The translations under genes were made by a program, and so were the position numbers. From LMUY01 sp964242215 (GTDB taxonomy: Bacteria > Pseudomonadota > Alphaproteobacteria > Acetobacterales > Acetobacteraceae): a DNA stretch of 64,000 nt. The notes below the pieces were generated by a model, which had not been told where the DNA came from, did no database searches, and saw only the letters and a program-made list of their open reading frames with translations. Positions within the stretch are counted from its first letter, which is position 1; each line of letters begins with the position of its first letter. Below are positions 25,373-33,888 of the stretch, piece by piece. The stretch covers positions 1 to 64,000 of the forward strand of contig CAXTCJ010000007.1 of NCBI GenBank assembly GCA_964242215.1, written 5' to 3'.

Positions 25373-27313
25373 GTGCTCCCCGCAACGTCCATGCCGGCGA
25401 TCCGGCGACCTAGCGACCACGCCGATACGATGGAGGCCTGGGAGCATTTCCTGACGGGCGGCCCGAACGCGGTCGTTCCGGCACGGAATTTCGTCGTGGC
25501 GTCCTGGATGCGCAGCCAGCAGCTCGGCATCGATCCGGGTGGCCGCGCCGCCCCGATCTCGGCGGCGGGCGCGGCGATGGAAACGTTGCGGTTGCGCAAT
25601 GCAGATCTGCTGACTGCTGCCGCCAGCGTGTTCTCGCGTGGCGGCGACATGTTCAGCGGCTCGCGATCCATCATGCTGCTGACCGATGCCGGCGGTGTGG
25701 TGCTGGATGCCATCGGTGACAATCTGACCTTGGAGCAGGGCCAGACAATCCACTTGACGCGTGGCGGCCAATGGTCGGAGGACGTGATCGGCACGAATGG
25801 CATCGGCACGGCGCTGGCGACCGGGCGACCCGCCCAGGTGCACGCGGCCGAACATTTCTGCGACGGCATCAAGGGCTGGACCTGCGCTGGCTGTCCGATC
25901 TTCGAACCCGGCACGGGTGCCACGCTGGGGGTGGTCAATATCTCGGGCCCGCCGTCGACGTTCCAGCGTAGCAATCTCTCGCTCGCCTCGTCCACCGCGC
26001 GACAGATCGAGCTTCTGCTGGGCGAGCAGGCCCATATCGAACACATGCGGTTGCTGGAGGCCTGCTTGGATCGAATGTCCGTGGCCGATATCGCCGGCCT
26101 AGTGGCGATCGATCGCCAAGGCCGCCTAGTACACCGAACTGGGCGGGTGCCGTCGCTGGGAGCGGTGGGACAGCGCATTCCCGGAATTGACGACACACTG
26201 GACGTGGCCCATTGGGCGGACCGGCTACCGGAGGGCTTGCGCGCGGACTGGTTCACTCCGGTGCGCATCGATGGGCGTACAATCGGCGCCATGCTGGTGG
26301 TGCCCAGGCCGCCTGGAACGCTGACGCTGCCTCGGACGCCGGCGCCATTGCCGGGTCACGAAAGGCCGGCCGCATTCCAGGCGATCGTTGGCGAAAGCCC
26401 GGCGCTGACGGCGACGATCGAACGCGCGACCCGGTTGGTCGGCAAACAGGTTCCCGTGCTGATCGAAGGCGAGACCGGCACCGGCAAGGAGCTTTTCGCC
26501 CGGGCAATCCATGGCGAGCCGAGCGAGCGCCGCCCGTTCATCGTTTTCGATTGCGGCGCGGTTGGGAAGGATCTGCTGTCGGCGGAGCTATTCGGCTATG
26601 TTCGCGGCGCCTTTACCGGCGCCGTGTCGGAGGGTCGGGCGGGCCGTTTCGAACTTGCGAATGGTGGAACGCTTTGTCTGGACGAGATCGGCGAGTTGCC
26701 GCTGGACCTGCAGCCGTTCTTGTTACGCGTCCTGGAGGAAAGCGTGGTTTACCGGCTCGGCGATGGCAATGCACGCCGGGTCACAGTGCGGGTGATCGCG
26801 ATGACGAACCGCGATCTGCGCGTCGAGGTGGAAGCGGGGCGGTTTCGTCGCGACCTGTTTCACCGGATCAGCATCACGACGGTGCGGCCGCCGCCACTGC
26901 GAGATCGGCACGGCGACGTGGAATGCCTGGTGGACCACTTCAACACGCTTTTGTCGGACCGCCACGGCGTCCCCAAGCGTCAGTTTGGCGACGAGGTGCT
27001 GCGGCTGCTGAACGCCTATGCCTGGCCAGGTAACGTCCGTGAGTTGCGTAACATGGTGGAGAGCCAATTACTGTTGGCCGACCAACCGGAGGTGGAGCCT
27101 GATGATCTATTGGCCGAGTTGCTGATGGGCCACGAACGGGACGTGCCTGCGGACCCGATCCAAACGGCAACGCTGCAGGCAGCAGAGCATGCCGCGATCC
27201 AGGAAGCATTACGGATGCACCGGGGCAATTTGGCCGCGGCGGCACGAGTTCTTGGCGTTTCGCGCAGCACGCTCTATCGCAAGATCGGAACTCCAGCCGC
27301 TAAGACGTCCTGA
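25373..27313 (+). CDS. Second sigma-54-dependent activator, AcoR/MimR type
   Basis: A 646-residue enhancer-binding regulator closing the monooxygenase operon. A GAF-like sensory region (about 70-225) contains WTCAGCPIFEPGTG. The AAA+ domain has Walker A GETGTGKE (366-373) and GAFTGA (412-417), and the C-terminal Fis-type helix-turn-helix is NLAAAARVLGVSRSTLYRK. The start is GTG 25373, seven nt after GGAGG; the frame follows the chaperonin stop by 32 nt, so it is probably co-transcribed, giving positive autoregulation. Like MimR it likely switches on the sigma-54 promoters at 17371 and 13860. How the work is shared with the activator at 11714 is unclear. Confidence 0.88.
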   Translation: MLPATSMPAIRRPSDHADTMEAWEHFLTGGPNAVVPARNFVVASWMRSQQLGIDPGGRAAPISAAGAAMETLRLRNADLLTAAASVFSRGGDMFSGSRSIMLLTDAGGVVLDAIGDNLTLEQGQTIHLTRGGQWSEDVIGTNGIGTALATGRPAQVHAAEHFCDGIKGWTCAGCPIFEPGTGATLGVVNISGPPSTFQRSNLSLASSTARQIELLLGEQAHIEHMRLLEACLDRMSVADIAGLVAIDRQGRLVHRTGRVPSLGAVGQRIPGIDDTLDVAHWADRLPEGLRADWFTPVRIDGRTIGAMLVVPRPPGTLTLPRTPAPLPGHERPAAFQAIVGESPALTATIERATRLVGKQVPVLIEGETGTGKELFARAIHGEPSERRPFIVFDCGAVGKDLLSAELFGYVRGAFTGAVSEGRAGRFELANGGTLCLDEIGELPLDLQPFLLRVLEESVVYRLGDGNARRVTVRVIAMTNRDLRVEVEAGRFRRDLFHRISITTVRPPPLRDRHGDVECLVDHFNTLLSDRHGVPKRQFGDEVLRLLNAYAWPGNVRELRNMVESQLLLADQPEVEPDDLLAELLMGHERDVPADPIQTATLQAAEHAAIQEALRMHRGNLAAAARVLGVSRSTLYRKIGTPAAKTS

Positions 27314-27412
27314 TCAGAACCGCGACAAAATAGCGCGGCGCTTGCGGCCCTGGATAACGATGGGACCACAGCGGGCAATGGTTCATTTGCCGATCGGGGT
27401 GTTCGAGGAAGG

Positions 27413-28579
27413 TTAGTACGACTTAGGCAGGCCCAATACGCGCTCGGCTAGGAACGACAGGATCAGCTGCTCGGTAACGGGCGCGATGCGGGTCAGGATC
27501 GCCTCCCGGAACAGCCGTTCCACCTGGTACTCCCGCGCATACCCCATGCCGCCATGGGTCAGCACCGCCTGGGTCGCAGCGTTGAACGCAGCTCGGCCGG
27601 CCAAGAACTTGGCCATGTTGGCCTCCGCCCCACAAGACTGGCCGTTGTCGTACAGCCAGCCGGCCCGGAGTACCGACCAATAGGCGGATTCCAGATACGC
27701 CCAGTTTTCCGCCAGTGGATGCTGGATGCCTTGGTTCTGGCCGATGGGGCGGCCGAACACCACGCGGTCCTTGGCATACTGCGTGGCCCGGCGCAGTGCA
27801 TCGCGCCCGACACCGATCGCCTCGCTGGCCACCAGGATGCGTTCGGGGTTCAGACTGTCGAGGATGTATTTGAACCCTTGGCCCTCCTCGCCGACCCGGT
27901 CCTCGTCCGGCACGAACAGGTCGTCGATGAACACGGCATTCGAGTCGACGGCGTTGCGGCCCATCTTGTGAATGCGGCGCACCTCGACCTTCGTGCGGTC
28001 CAGATCGGTGTAGAACAGCGTCATGCCGTCGGTGGGTTTCTTGCAGTCCTTCTTGGCGGTGGTGCGCGTCAGCAGCAGGATCTTGTGCGCGACCTGGCCA
28101 GTTGAGGTCCACATCTTGCGCCCCGTCACGCGGTAGCCGTCGTTGGTGCGCTTGGCGAAGGTTTTCAGGCTGGTGGTGTCCAGCCCGGCATCCGGCTCGG
28201 TAACGCCGAAGCAGGCCTTCTGCTCGCCACGGATCAGCGGCTTCAGCCAGCGCTCGTGTTGCTCCGGCGTGCCATGCACCACGATGGCGTGCGGGCCGAA
28301 CATGTTGATGTGGATCGCCGACGCCGCCGAAAAGCCTCCGTTGGAGGAGGTGGCGGCCTGCATCATCACCGCCGCCTCCGTCACGCCCAAGCCGGAGCCA
28401 CCCAACCGCTCCGGCATCGTCATGCCCAGCCAGCCGCCCTCGGCCATCGCGGTATAATATTCTTCCGGGAAGCGCATCTTCTCTTCGCATTCGGTCCAGT
28501 AATTATCGTCGAACGCGGAGCAGACTTTTCGTACGCCCTCGTCGATGGCGACCTGCTGTTCGGTCAACTGGAAGTCCAT
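27413..28579 (-). CDS. Acyl-CoA dehydrogenase
   Basis: A 388-residue flavoprotein catalysing alpha,beta-dehydrogenation of an acyl-CoA. Family segments include CFGVTEPDAGLDTTSLKT, VTGRKMWTSTGQVA, the FGRPIGQNQGIQHPLAEN flavin contact region and GGMGYAREYQVERLFRE. In place of the medium-chain catalytic IYEGT motif it reads IAPVT, as in some sub-branches that place the base elsewhere. It is convergent with the sigma-54 activator gene and followed by a truncated acetyl-CoA hydrolase relic. Substrate chain length is not predictable. Confidence 0.87.
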   Translation of the reverse strand: MDFQLTEQQVAIDEGVRKVCSAFDDNYWTECEEKMRFPEEYYTAMAEGGWLGMTMPERLGGSGLGVTEAAVMMQAATSSNGGFSAASAIHINMFGPHAIVVHGTPEQHERWLKPLIRGEQKACFGVTEPDAGLDTTSLKTFAKRTNDGYRVTGRKMWTSTGQVAHKILLLTRTTAKKDCKKPTDGMTLFYTDLDRTKVEVRRIHKMGRNAVDSNAVFIDDLFVPDEDRVGEEGQGFKYILDSLNPERILVASEAIGVGRDALRRATQYAKDRVVFGRPIGQNQGIQHPLAENWAYLESAYWSVLRAGWLYDNGQSCGAEANMAKFLAGRAAFNAATQAVLTHGGMGYAREYQVERLFREAILTRIAPVTEQLILSFLAERVLGLPKSY

Positions 28580-28606
28580 GAAAATTCCCTTCCTCGTAGG
28601 TGGAAC

Positions 28607-28905
28607 CTAAAGCTGCCCCGCGATACCGGCCCACTCCGCAAGCAACCCGTCGCGCAAAGTGGGCTCCGCCACCGACACCAGCGCCTTCGCCCGTTCATGC
28701 ACGCTCAACCCGCTCAAATCCGCGGCGCCATGTTCGGTGACCACGACATCGATGTCGGTGCGGCCCAGTGATGCGATGCCGTCATCCAGGCGTGGGACGA
28801 TGCGGGAGCGTGTACCGCGGCTGTGGCTGGCGGGGAGGGCGACGATGCTTAACCCGCCCGGCCTTGTGAGAGCGATCGGCGTCGCCATCGCCGCCGGCCC
28901 GTAAC
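28607..28905 (-). pseudogene. Remnant of an acetyl-CoA hydrolase/transferase, C-terminal part only
   Basis: About 98 codons encode the end of an acetyl-CoA hydrolase / CoA-transferase family protein: GGLSIVALPASHSRGTRSRI, VPRLDDG, DIDVVVTEHGAADLSGLSVHERAKAL and a final VAEPTLRDGLL. A full member has more than 400 residues. Upstream the frame runs into the SDR gene and loses similarity at about 28905. An internal ATG at 28888 has no ribosome site. I read it as a truncated relic left when the adjacent sequence was replaced. Confidence 0.7.
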
Positions 28906-29664
28906 CTAGCCGCGTCGTTGCCGGGCGGCGACGTACCCGCGGTTCCAGGTCGGGCTGATCAGCACCTCGTTGATGCACACATGCGGTGGCAGGCACGCCA
29001 CGTATAGGATCAGGTCGGCGCAGTCCTGCGGTTGCACCATGCGCGCGCGGTCTTCGGCGCCGACCGGGACGGGGCGCTTGTCCAGGATGGGCGTCGCGAC
29101 CTCCCCAGGGCACAGCGCGCACGACCGGATGCCGTTGACGCATTCCTCCATGTTGATCGAGTGGCTCATCGCCACCACGCCGTGCTTGGCCGCAGTGTAG
29201 GCCGGGCCGCCGACGCCCCCCACGAACCGCCCGGCGAAGGAGGCAGTGTGGATCATCACCCCGTCCTGCTGCGCGCGCATGAACGGCAGCGCCACCGTGA
29301 CGCAGAAGAACGCGGAGGACAGGTTGGCGCGGAACACCTCCTCCGCGCTCGCCGGGGTCAGCACGTCCCACGACCGGTTCGGCACGTTCAGCCCGGCGTT
29401 GTTGACCAGAATGTCCAACCGCCCCGGCCCCTCACTGAGGAACGCGCCCACGCCTTGCACGGCCGCCGCGTCCGTGAGGTCGGCCGGCTGCACGTCCGCC
29501 TGCCCGCCAGCGGCGCGGATGCGGTCGGCAACCGAGTCGAGCGCCTGCCGCCGCCGCCCGGTCAGCACCACCCGCGCGCCGGCGCCGGCCAGGGTCAGCG
29601 CCGCTGCCTCGCCGATGCCGCTGCCCGCCCCGGTCACCCACGCCACCTTGCCGTCCAGCCGCAT
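28906..29664 (-). CDS. SDR-family oxidoreductase
   Basis: A 252-residue classical short-chain dehydrogenase: TGAGSGIG near residues 11-18, NNAGLN, the catalytic YTAAKHG and a C-terminal segment for a C-terminal substrate lid. It resembles 3-ketoacyl reductase or alcohol dehydrogenases of the family. The start is ATG 29664 (MRLDGKVAWVTGAG), the standard family N-terminus; the frame stays open far upstream but that part is antisense to the next gene. It is divergent from the 3-hydroxyacyl-CoA dehydrogenase gene with only 58 bp between starts, so a shared promoter region is likely. Confidence 0.85.
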   Translation of the reverse strand: MRLDGKVAWVTGAGSGIGEAAALTLAGAGARVVLTGRRRQALDSVADRIRAAGGQADVQPADLTDAAAVQGVGAFLSEGPGRLDILVNNAGLNVPNRSWDVLTPASAEEVFRANLSSAFFCVTVALPFMRAQQDGVMIHTASFAGRFVGGVGGPAYTAAKHGVVAMSHSINMEECVNGIRSCALCPGEVATPILDKRPVPVGAEDRARMVQPQDCADLILYVACLPPHVCINEVLISPTWNRGYVAARQRRG

Positions 29665-29722
29665 GATGCCCCACCCTGTCCGCATGGCGTATTCCAGAGC
29701 ACGCCAAGAGGGTGCCCGAGCC

Positions 29723-30745
29723 ATGCCAACCGAAGCCTCCCACGATCCTGTCCCGCGCGGCAATGCCGCGATCAGCCCGCGCGGCAATGCCGCGACCAAC
29801 CCGCGCGTCGCCGTGGTCGGCAACGGCATCATCGGCCACGGCGTGGCGGAGGTGTTCGCCAAAGCCGGCTCCGAGGTGGTCCTCGTGGGCCGTAACGAGG
29901 CCAGCCTGCAGACCGCGGTGGACCGCATCCGCGCCAGCCTGGACAGCTTCGTGGACGCCGGCCTGCTGACGGCGCCGGAAGTGGCGGCGACGCTTGCCCG
30001 CGTGCGGACCGGCACGGACCTCCGGCTGGCCGCTGATGTCGACCTCGTGGTGGAAGCGGTGCCGGAGGACATGGCGCTGAAACTACGCATTTTCGGCGAG
30101 TTGGGGCGCCTATGCCGCCCGGACACTGTGCTCGCCTCCTCGAGCGGCCATCCGGCGAGCGCGCTGGACGGCCCGGTGGATCGTAAGGAGCGGGTCATCG
30201 CCGCGCATTTCTGGTTTCCGCCGCAACTCCTGCCCCTGGTCGAAGTGTGCGGCAGCCCGCGCACCGCGCCATCCGTGATCGCCTGGACTTGCGACGCTTT
30301 GCGCGCCGCGGGGAAGGAGCCCGTGGTGATCGACCGGGAGGTGCCCGGCTTCATCGGCAACCGCATCCAGTTCGCCGCCCTGCGGGAGGCCTGGGCGCTC
30401 TGGGCGGCGGGCGTCGCTTCGGCGGAGGCGATCGACGCCGTGGTGCGCAACTCGATCGGACGCCGCCTGGGAATCACCGGGCCGATCGAGTCGGCCGACA
30501 TGGGCGGGCTGGACACGATGGTGCCGTTCGCCCGCTTCCTGCAGCCCGAGTTGGACGTCTCCGCCTCCCCGCCGGACCGGCTGGCGGGCTTGCTGGCCGA
30601 GGGAAACCGCGGGCTGCCGAGCGGCCGTGGCGTCTACGACTGGTCCGCCCGGGATGGCGGCGCCCTGCTGGCGGCGCGACGGGCGGAGCTGCTGCGCTGG
30701 CTGAAAGCGGACGCAGACGCGAAGATGCCAAAGACGCTCGGATGA
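29723..30745 (+). CDS. 3-hydroxyacyl-CoA dehydrogenase family protein
   Basis: A 340-residue NAD-dependent enzyme. After a 28-residue N-terminal extension the Rossmann motif VVGNGIIGHGVAEVF appears, then the catalytic-His region AAHFWFPPQLLPLVEV and EVPGFIGNRIQFAALREAW of the C-terminal domain. The conserved HFFNPP motif is HFWFPP here. The role is oxidation of a 3-hydroxyacyl-CoA, or of a related acid such as hydroxybutyrate. The N-terminal extension is encoded by an imperfect 24-nt tandem repeat. It lies divergent from an SDR and 58 nt before a solute-binding protein gene. Confidence 0.85.
   Translation: MPTEASHDPVPRGNAAISPRGNAATNPRVAVVGNGIIGHGVAEVFAKAGSEVVLVGRNEASLQTAVDRIRASLDSFVDAGLLTAPEVAATLARVRTGTDLRLAADVDLVVEAVPEDMALKLRIFGELGRLCRPDTVLASSSGHPASALDGPVDRKERVIAAHFWFPPQLLPLVEVCGSPRTAPSVIAWTCDALRAAGKEPVVIDREVPGFIGNRIQFAALREAWALWAAGVASAEAIDAVVRNSIGRRLGITGPIESADMGGLDTMVPFARFLQPELDVSASPPDRLAGLLAEGNRGLPSGRGVYDWSARDGGALLAARRAELLRWLKADADAKMPKTLG
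29752..29807 (+). repeat. 24-nt tandem repeat in the 3-hydroxyacyl-CoA dehydrogenase gene
   Basis: Two and a third copies of a 24-nt unit beginning CCCGCGCGGCAATGCCGCGA encode PRGNAAIS-PRGNAATN-PR just before the Rossmann fold. The copies differ in a few bases only, and each holds a small GCGGCAATGCCGC palindrome. Confidence 0.8.
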
Positions 30746-30803
30746 CCGACGCGTTCGAACCGGGATTGCATGCTGGCGCGCCAGCCGAGAAGAGGATTTG
30801 CCA

Positions 30804-32378
30804 GTGAAACGCCGCACATTCGTCGCCGCCTCCGCCGCCACTCTGGCAGCACCCGCCATCGGACGCGGGGCGGAGGCGCGGCCCCTGCGCTTCGTCCCGG
30901 AGGCAGACCTAGCCGTGCTGGACCCGATCTGGACGACCACCACCCAGACGGTGCAGCACGCGTTCCTGATCTACGACACGCTGTGGGGGCAGGATAACCA
31001 GTTCCGTCCGCAGCCGCAGATGCTGGCCGGCCACACGGTCGATGCGGACGGCCTGACCTGGCGGCTGACCCTGCGGGACGGGTTGCGCTGGCATGACGGT
31101 CCGCCCGTACTAGCCCGGGATTGCGTTGCCAGCATCGCGCGCTGGGCCAAGCGGGACGTGTTCGGACAGGCAATGATGGCCGCGACCGACGAGATCGCCG
31201 CGCCCGACGACAAGACCATCACGATCCGGCTGAAACGCCCGTTCCCGGTCTCCGCCGCACTCAGCAAAACGACCGCAAACGTGCCGGCGATGATGCCGGA
31301 ACGGATCGCCAAGACCGACGCCTTCACCCAGATCACCGAGACGATCGGCAGTGGCCCATTCCGTTTCGTCACGAACGAGCGCGTGCCGGGCGCCCGCGCG
31401 GTTTACGAGCGCAACCCCAACTACGTTCCCCGCCCCGATGGCTCGCCCGAATACACCGCCGGGCCGAAGCGGGTGATGGTGGACCGGGTCGAGTGGGTCA
31501 TCATGCCGGAGGCCGCCAGCGCCGTGCAGGCCCTGCAAGCCGGCGAGATCGACTGGTTGCTGACGCCGAATGCGGACCTGATCGATCAACTCAAGCGCAG
31601 CCCGGGCGTGACGTTGCGGGTTCTGGTCCCGACCGGCTCCATATCGGTGATGCGGTTCAACCAGATGCAGGCGCCGTTCGACAACCCGGCGCTGCGGCGC
31701 GCGCTGCTGCCGGCGATCGTGCAGGCTGATTACGAGATCGCGATGAACGGAACCGACCACAGCCGCTGGAACGACGGCGTCGGCTTCTTCTGCCCGCAAC
31801 TGCCGATGGCGAACGACGAGGGCATGGCGGCGCTGACCGGCCCGCGCAGTATCGATGCGGCCCGGAAGGCGGTGGAGCAGGCCGGCTACAAGGGCGAGCG
31901 CATCGTGCTGATGGGCCCCGGCGACGTGCCGTATTCGAAGACGCTGGCGGACATCACCAATGACACCTTCGGCAAGCTGGGCCTGAACGTCGACTACCAG
32001 GTGATGGACTGGGGCACGCTGGTGCAGCGCCGCGCCAAGATGGACCCGGTGGCGCAAGGCGGCTGGAGCGTGTTCCACACCAACTGGGCCGGCCCCGACC
32101 AGGCCGACCCGGCGGTCAACGCGTTCCTGCGCGGCAATGGCAAAGATGGTGCCCCAGGCTGGCCCAACGACCCGGCCATGGAGGCACTGCGCGACAAGTG
32201 GCTTCAAACCACCGACCTGGCCGGCCAAAAAGCGATCGCTCGGCAAATGCAGGGGCTGGCGTTCCAGAACCTGCCCTACATCCCGCTCGGCCAAACCATC
32301 GGCGTCACCGCGCACCGCGCCGACCTGCACGGGATGCTGACAGGCATGGCGCTGTTCTGGAACATCACTCGCACCTAA
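30804..32378 (+). CDS. Family-5 (peptide/nickel-type) ABC solute-binding protein
   Basis: A 524-residue periplasmic binding protein of the DppA/OppA class. It begins with a Tat-type signal (KRRTFVAASAATLAAPAIG) and continues with RFVPEADLAVLDPIWTTT, LTWRLTLRDGLRWHDG and IGSGPFRF, all usual for the family. The GTG at 30804 with AGAGGA upstream is the likely start. No permease or ATPase gene is adjacent, so its transporter must be encoded elsewhere. It is a paralogue of the protein at 48768-50366 (shared order of motifs, WHDG/FHDG and LLDP). The ligand is unknown. Confidence 0.87.
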   Translation: MKRRTFVAASAATLAAPAIGRGAEARPLRFVPEADLAVLDPIWTTTTQTVQHAFLIYDTLWGQDNQFRPQPQMLAGHTVDADGLTWRLTLRDGLRWHDGPPVLARDCVASIARWAKRDVFGQAMMAATDEIAAPDDKTITIRLKRPFPVSAALSKTTANVPAMMPERIAKTDAFTQITETIGSGPFRFVTNERVPGARAVYERNPNYVPRPDGSPEYTAGPKRVMVDRVEWVIMPEAASAVQALQAGEIDWLLTPNADLIDQLKRSPGVTLRVLVPTGSISVMRFNQMQAPFDNPALRRALLPAIVQADYEIAMNGTDHSRWNDGVGFFCPQLPMANDEGMAALTGPRSIDAARKAVEQAGYKGERIVLMGPGDVPYSKTLADITNDTFGKLGLNVDYQVMDWGTLVQRRAKMDPVAQGGWSVFHTNWAGPDQADPAVNAFLRGNGKDGAPGWPNDPAMEALRDKWLQTTDLAGQKAIARQMQGLAFQNLPYIPLGQTIGVTAHRADLHGMLTGMALFWNITRT

Positions 32379-32429
32379 CCTTCAGGCGAGCGGCCGTTGC
32401 TTATGAGAAACCTAATCGCGGCGGCAAGA

Positions 32430-32527
32430 GTAGGGTGCAATCCGCTTGGAGGATTGCACCTTCACGTCGCGATGATCGGCGCGTTTGTCTGATGCAATGC
32501 CAAAGCGCATTGCATCCTACAAGGTGA
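32430..32527 (-). repeat. 98-bp dispersed double-hairpin repeat, copy 2 (inverted)
   Basis: The reverse complement of 2350-2447 with two base differences. Here both hairpins are perfect: GGTGCAATCC/GGATTGCACC (32434-32460) and GATGCAATGC/GCATTGCATC (32491-32516). It lies between the convergent ends of the solute-binding protein gene and the YncE-like gene, where it may also end transcripts. Confidence 0.85.
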
Positions 32528-32621
32528 TACGAGGGTCAGTGCTTGAGGCCGCTGGTATAGGCGCAGTATGGTAAGGCCGCCCGCTGCCTCCGGGCACCAA
32601 TGTCCTGCGACCGCGCAGATG

Positions 32622-33764
32622 TCACCGTGCCGTTCCGCGCAAGCTGGCGGGCTGGCCTGGCAACGCCACCGTGTGCGAGTCCATCGGCTTGCCACTGACC
32701 ATGTGGAAAACCTGCAGGGTCTTGTCGTTGTAGTTGCCGACGTACAGCCACTGACTGTCTGGGCTCCACGCCAAGCCTTCCGGGATCGCTCCCAGCGGCG
32801 CCCCTCCCGCCAGCGTTAGCGCCTGGCCGTCGAGTGCGAACACCTGCAGCACCCCGTTCGGGTGATAGCCCGGTGCGGCATGCAGCGCGGAGGAGCCGTT
32901 CAGCAGGGGCACGGCCACCCACTTCCCGTCTGGTGAGATCGCCAGCCCCTCGGGCCCTTGCCCCACCGTGGTAAAGCCCACGACGTGCGGGTTGGCCCCG
33001 GTCGCGTCGATCATCGCCAGGGTGGTGAGGCTGCCGTTGCCGTCGGTCGCGGTGTTGGCGGCGACCACGGTGCGGCCGTCGGGCGTAATGTCCAGGTTGT
33101 ACACGCCGGGGCCGGTAGGGATGTCGTTGTTCTTGTCGTAGGTCACTTTGTCGCCGTCGAGGGCGAGCACGCCCACCGTGCCGGCTAGGTTCATGGCCAC
33201 GAAGGCGCGCTTGCCATCCGGCGCGATCGCGACGGCGGCTGCCTGGTCGGGCAGCGCCACTTCAGCAAACTGCTTGACGCTCGTGCCGTCGATCCGCAGC
33301 ACCGACACGCTTTTGCCGGCGCGGTTCGCTACCAAGGCCGTGCGTCCGTCAGGGGCAATGGCCAAGCCGGACGGCTGCCGGCCAACCTTGATCGTCTCGA
33401 CCAGCTTGGGCGGCTGCGCCGTCATGTCCAGCACGTGCAGAGTATCATCCGGCGCCGCAGCCCACGTGCCATCCTTCTCCGCTGTGGCAATGGAGTTGGC
33501 GACCAGGCCCAGCCTGCCGTCCGGCGTGATCTGCAGGTTGGTGGGCGGCCCGAACACGGTGTTGGCCAGCGGTAGCTGTGCGGTGATTTTGGGGGATGCC
33601 GGGTCCGATAGATCCAGCACAGCCACCGAGTCCTTGCCGCCGGGACCGTTGCGGACGGCTGTGGCCTCGAAGAACGTCTTGCCATCGATCCCCAGCAGCA
33701 ACTGGCTCGGTCCGGCGGCGGCTAGCAGTGGCGCTGCGATGGCCAGTAGCAGCATCTTGCGCAT
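32622..33764 (-). CDS. YncE-like beta-propeller protein, exported
   Basis: A 380-residue protein with an N-terminal signal peptide (MRKMLLLAIAAPLLAAA) and seven-bladed propeller repeats with the recurring pattern GLAIAPDGRTALVANRAG, VAIAPDGKRAFVAMN and LAWSPDSQWLYVGNYND. YncE-type proteins are periplasmic and have no known catalysis; some bind DNA or act with quinoproteins. The ATG at 33764 has AGGAC upstream. It follows the creatininase-like gene by about 125 bp on the same strand but is probably a separate unit. Confidence 0.82.
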   Translation of the reverse strand: MRKMLLLAIAAPLLAAAGPSQLLLGIDGKTFFEATAVRNGPGGKDSVAVLDLSDPASPKITAQLPLANTVFGPPTNLQITPDGRLGLVANSIATAEKDGTWAAAPDDTLHVLDMTAQPPKLVETIKVGRQPSGLAIAPDGRTALVANRAGKSVSVLRIDGTSVKQFAEVALPDQAAAVAIAPDGKRAFVAMNLAGTVGVLALDGDKVTYDKNNDIPTGPGVYNLDITPDGRTVVAANTATDGNGSLTTLAMIDATGANPHVVGFTTVGQGPEGLAISPDGKWVAVPLLNGSSALHAAPGYHPNGVLQVFALDGQALTLAGGAPLGAIPEGLAWSPDSQWLYVGNYNDKTLQVFHMVSGKPMDSHTVALPGQPASLRGTAR

Positions 33765-33888
33765 TTTGTGTCGTCCTATTGCTTTTAGCGGTACAATGCC
33801 CTGCGCGCGAGTTTTTGCAAATTGGCCTGCGCCACTGAACCCCCGCGCTGCCTAACCAGCCGGCCCGCCGCCAGCTTGGGTCAGCGTG

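Noticed and set aside
28607..29371. A 254-codon frame as a full gene
   Set aside because: Only the last 98 codons resemble acetyl-CoA hydrolase; the rest is a shadow of the SDR gene.
29665..30516. A 280-residue N-terminal extension of the minus-strand SDR
   Set aside because: The added part is antisense to the 3-hydroxyacyl-CoA dehydrogenase gene and is low-complexity; the family start is at 29664.
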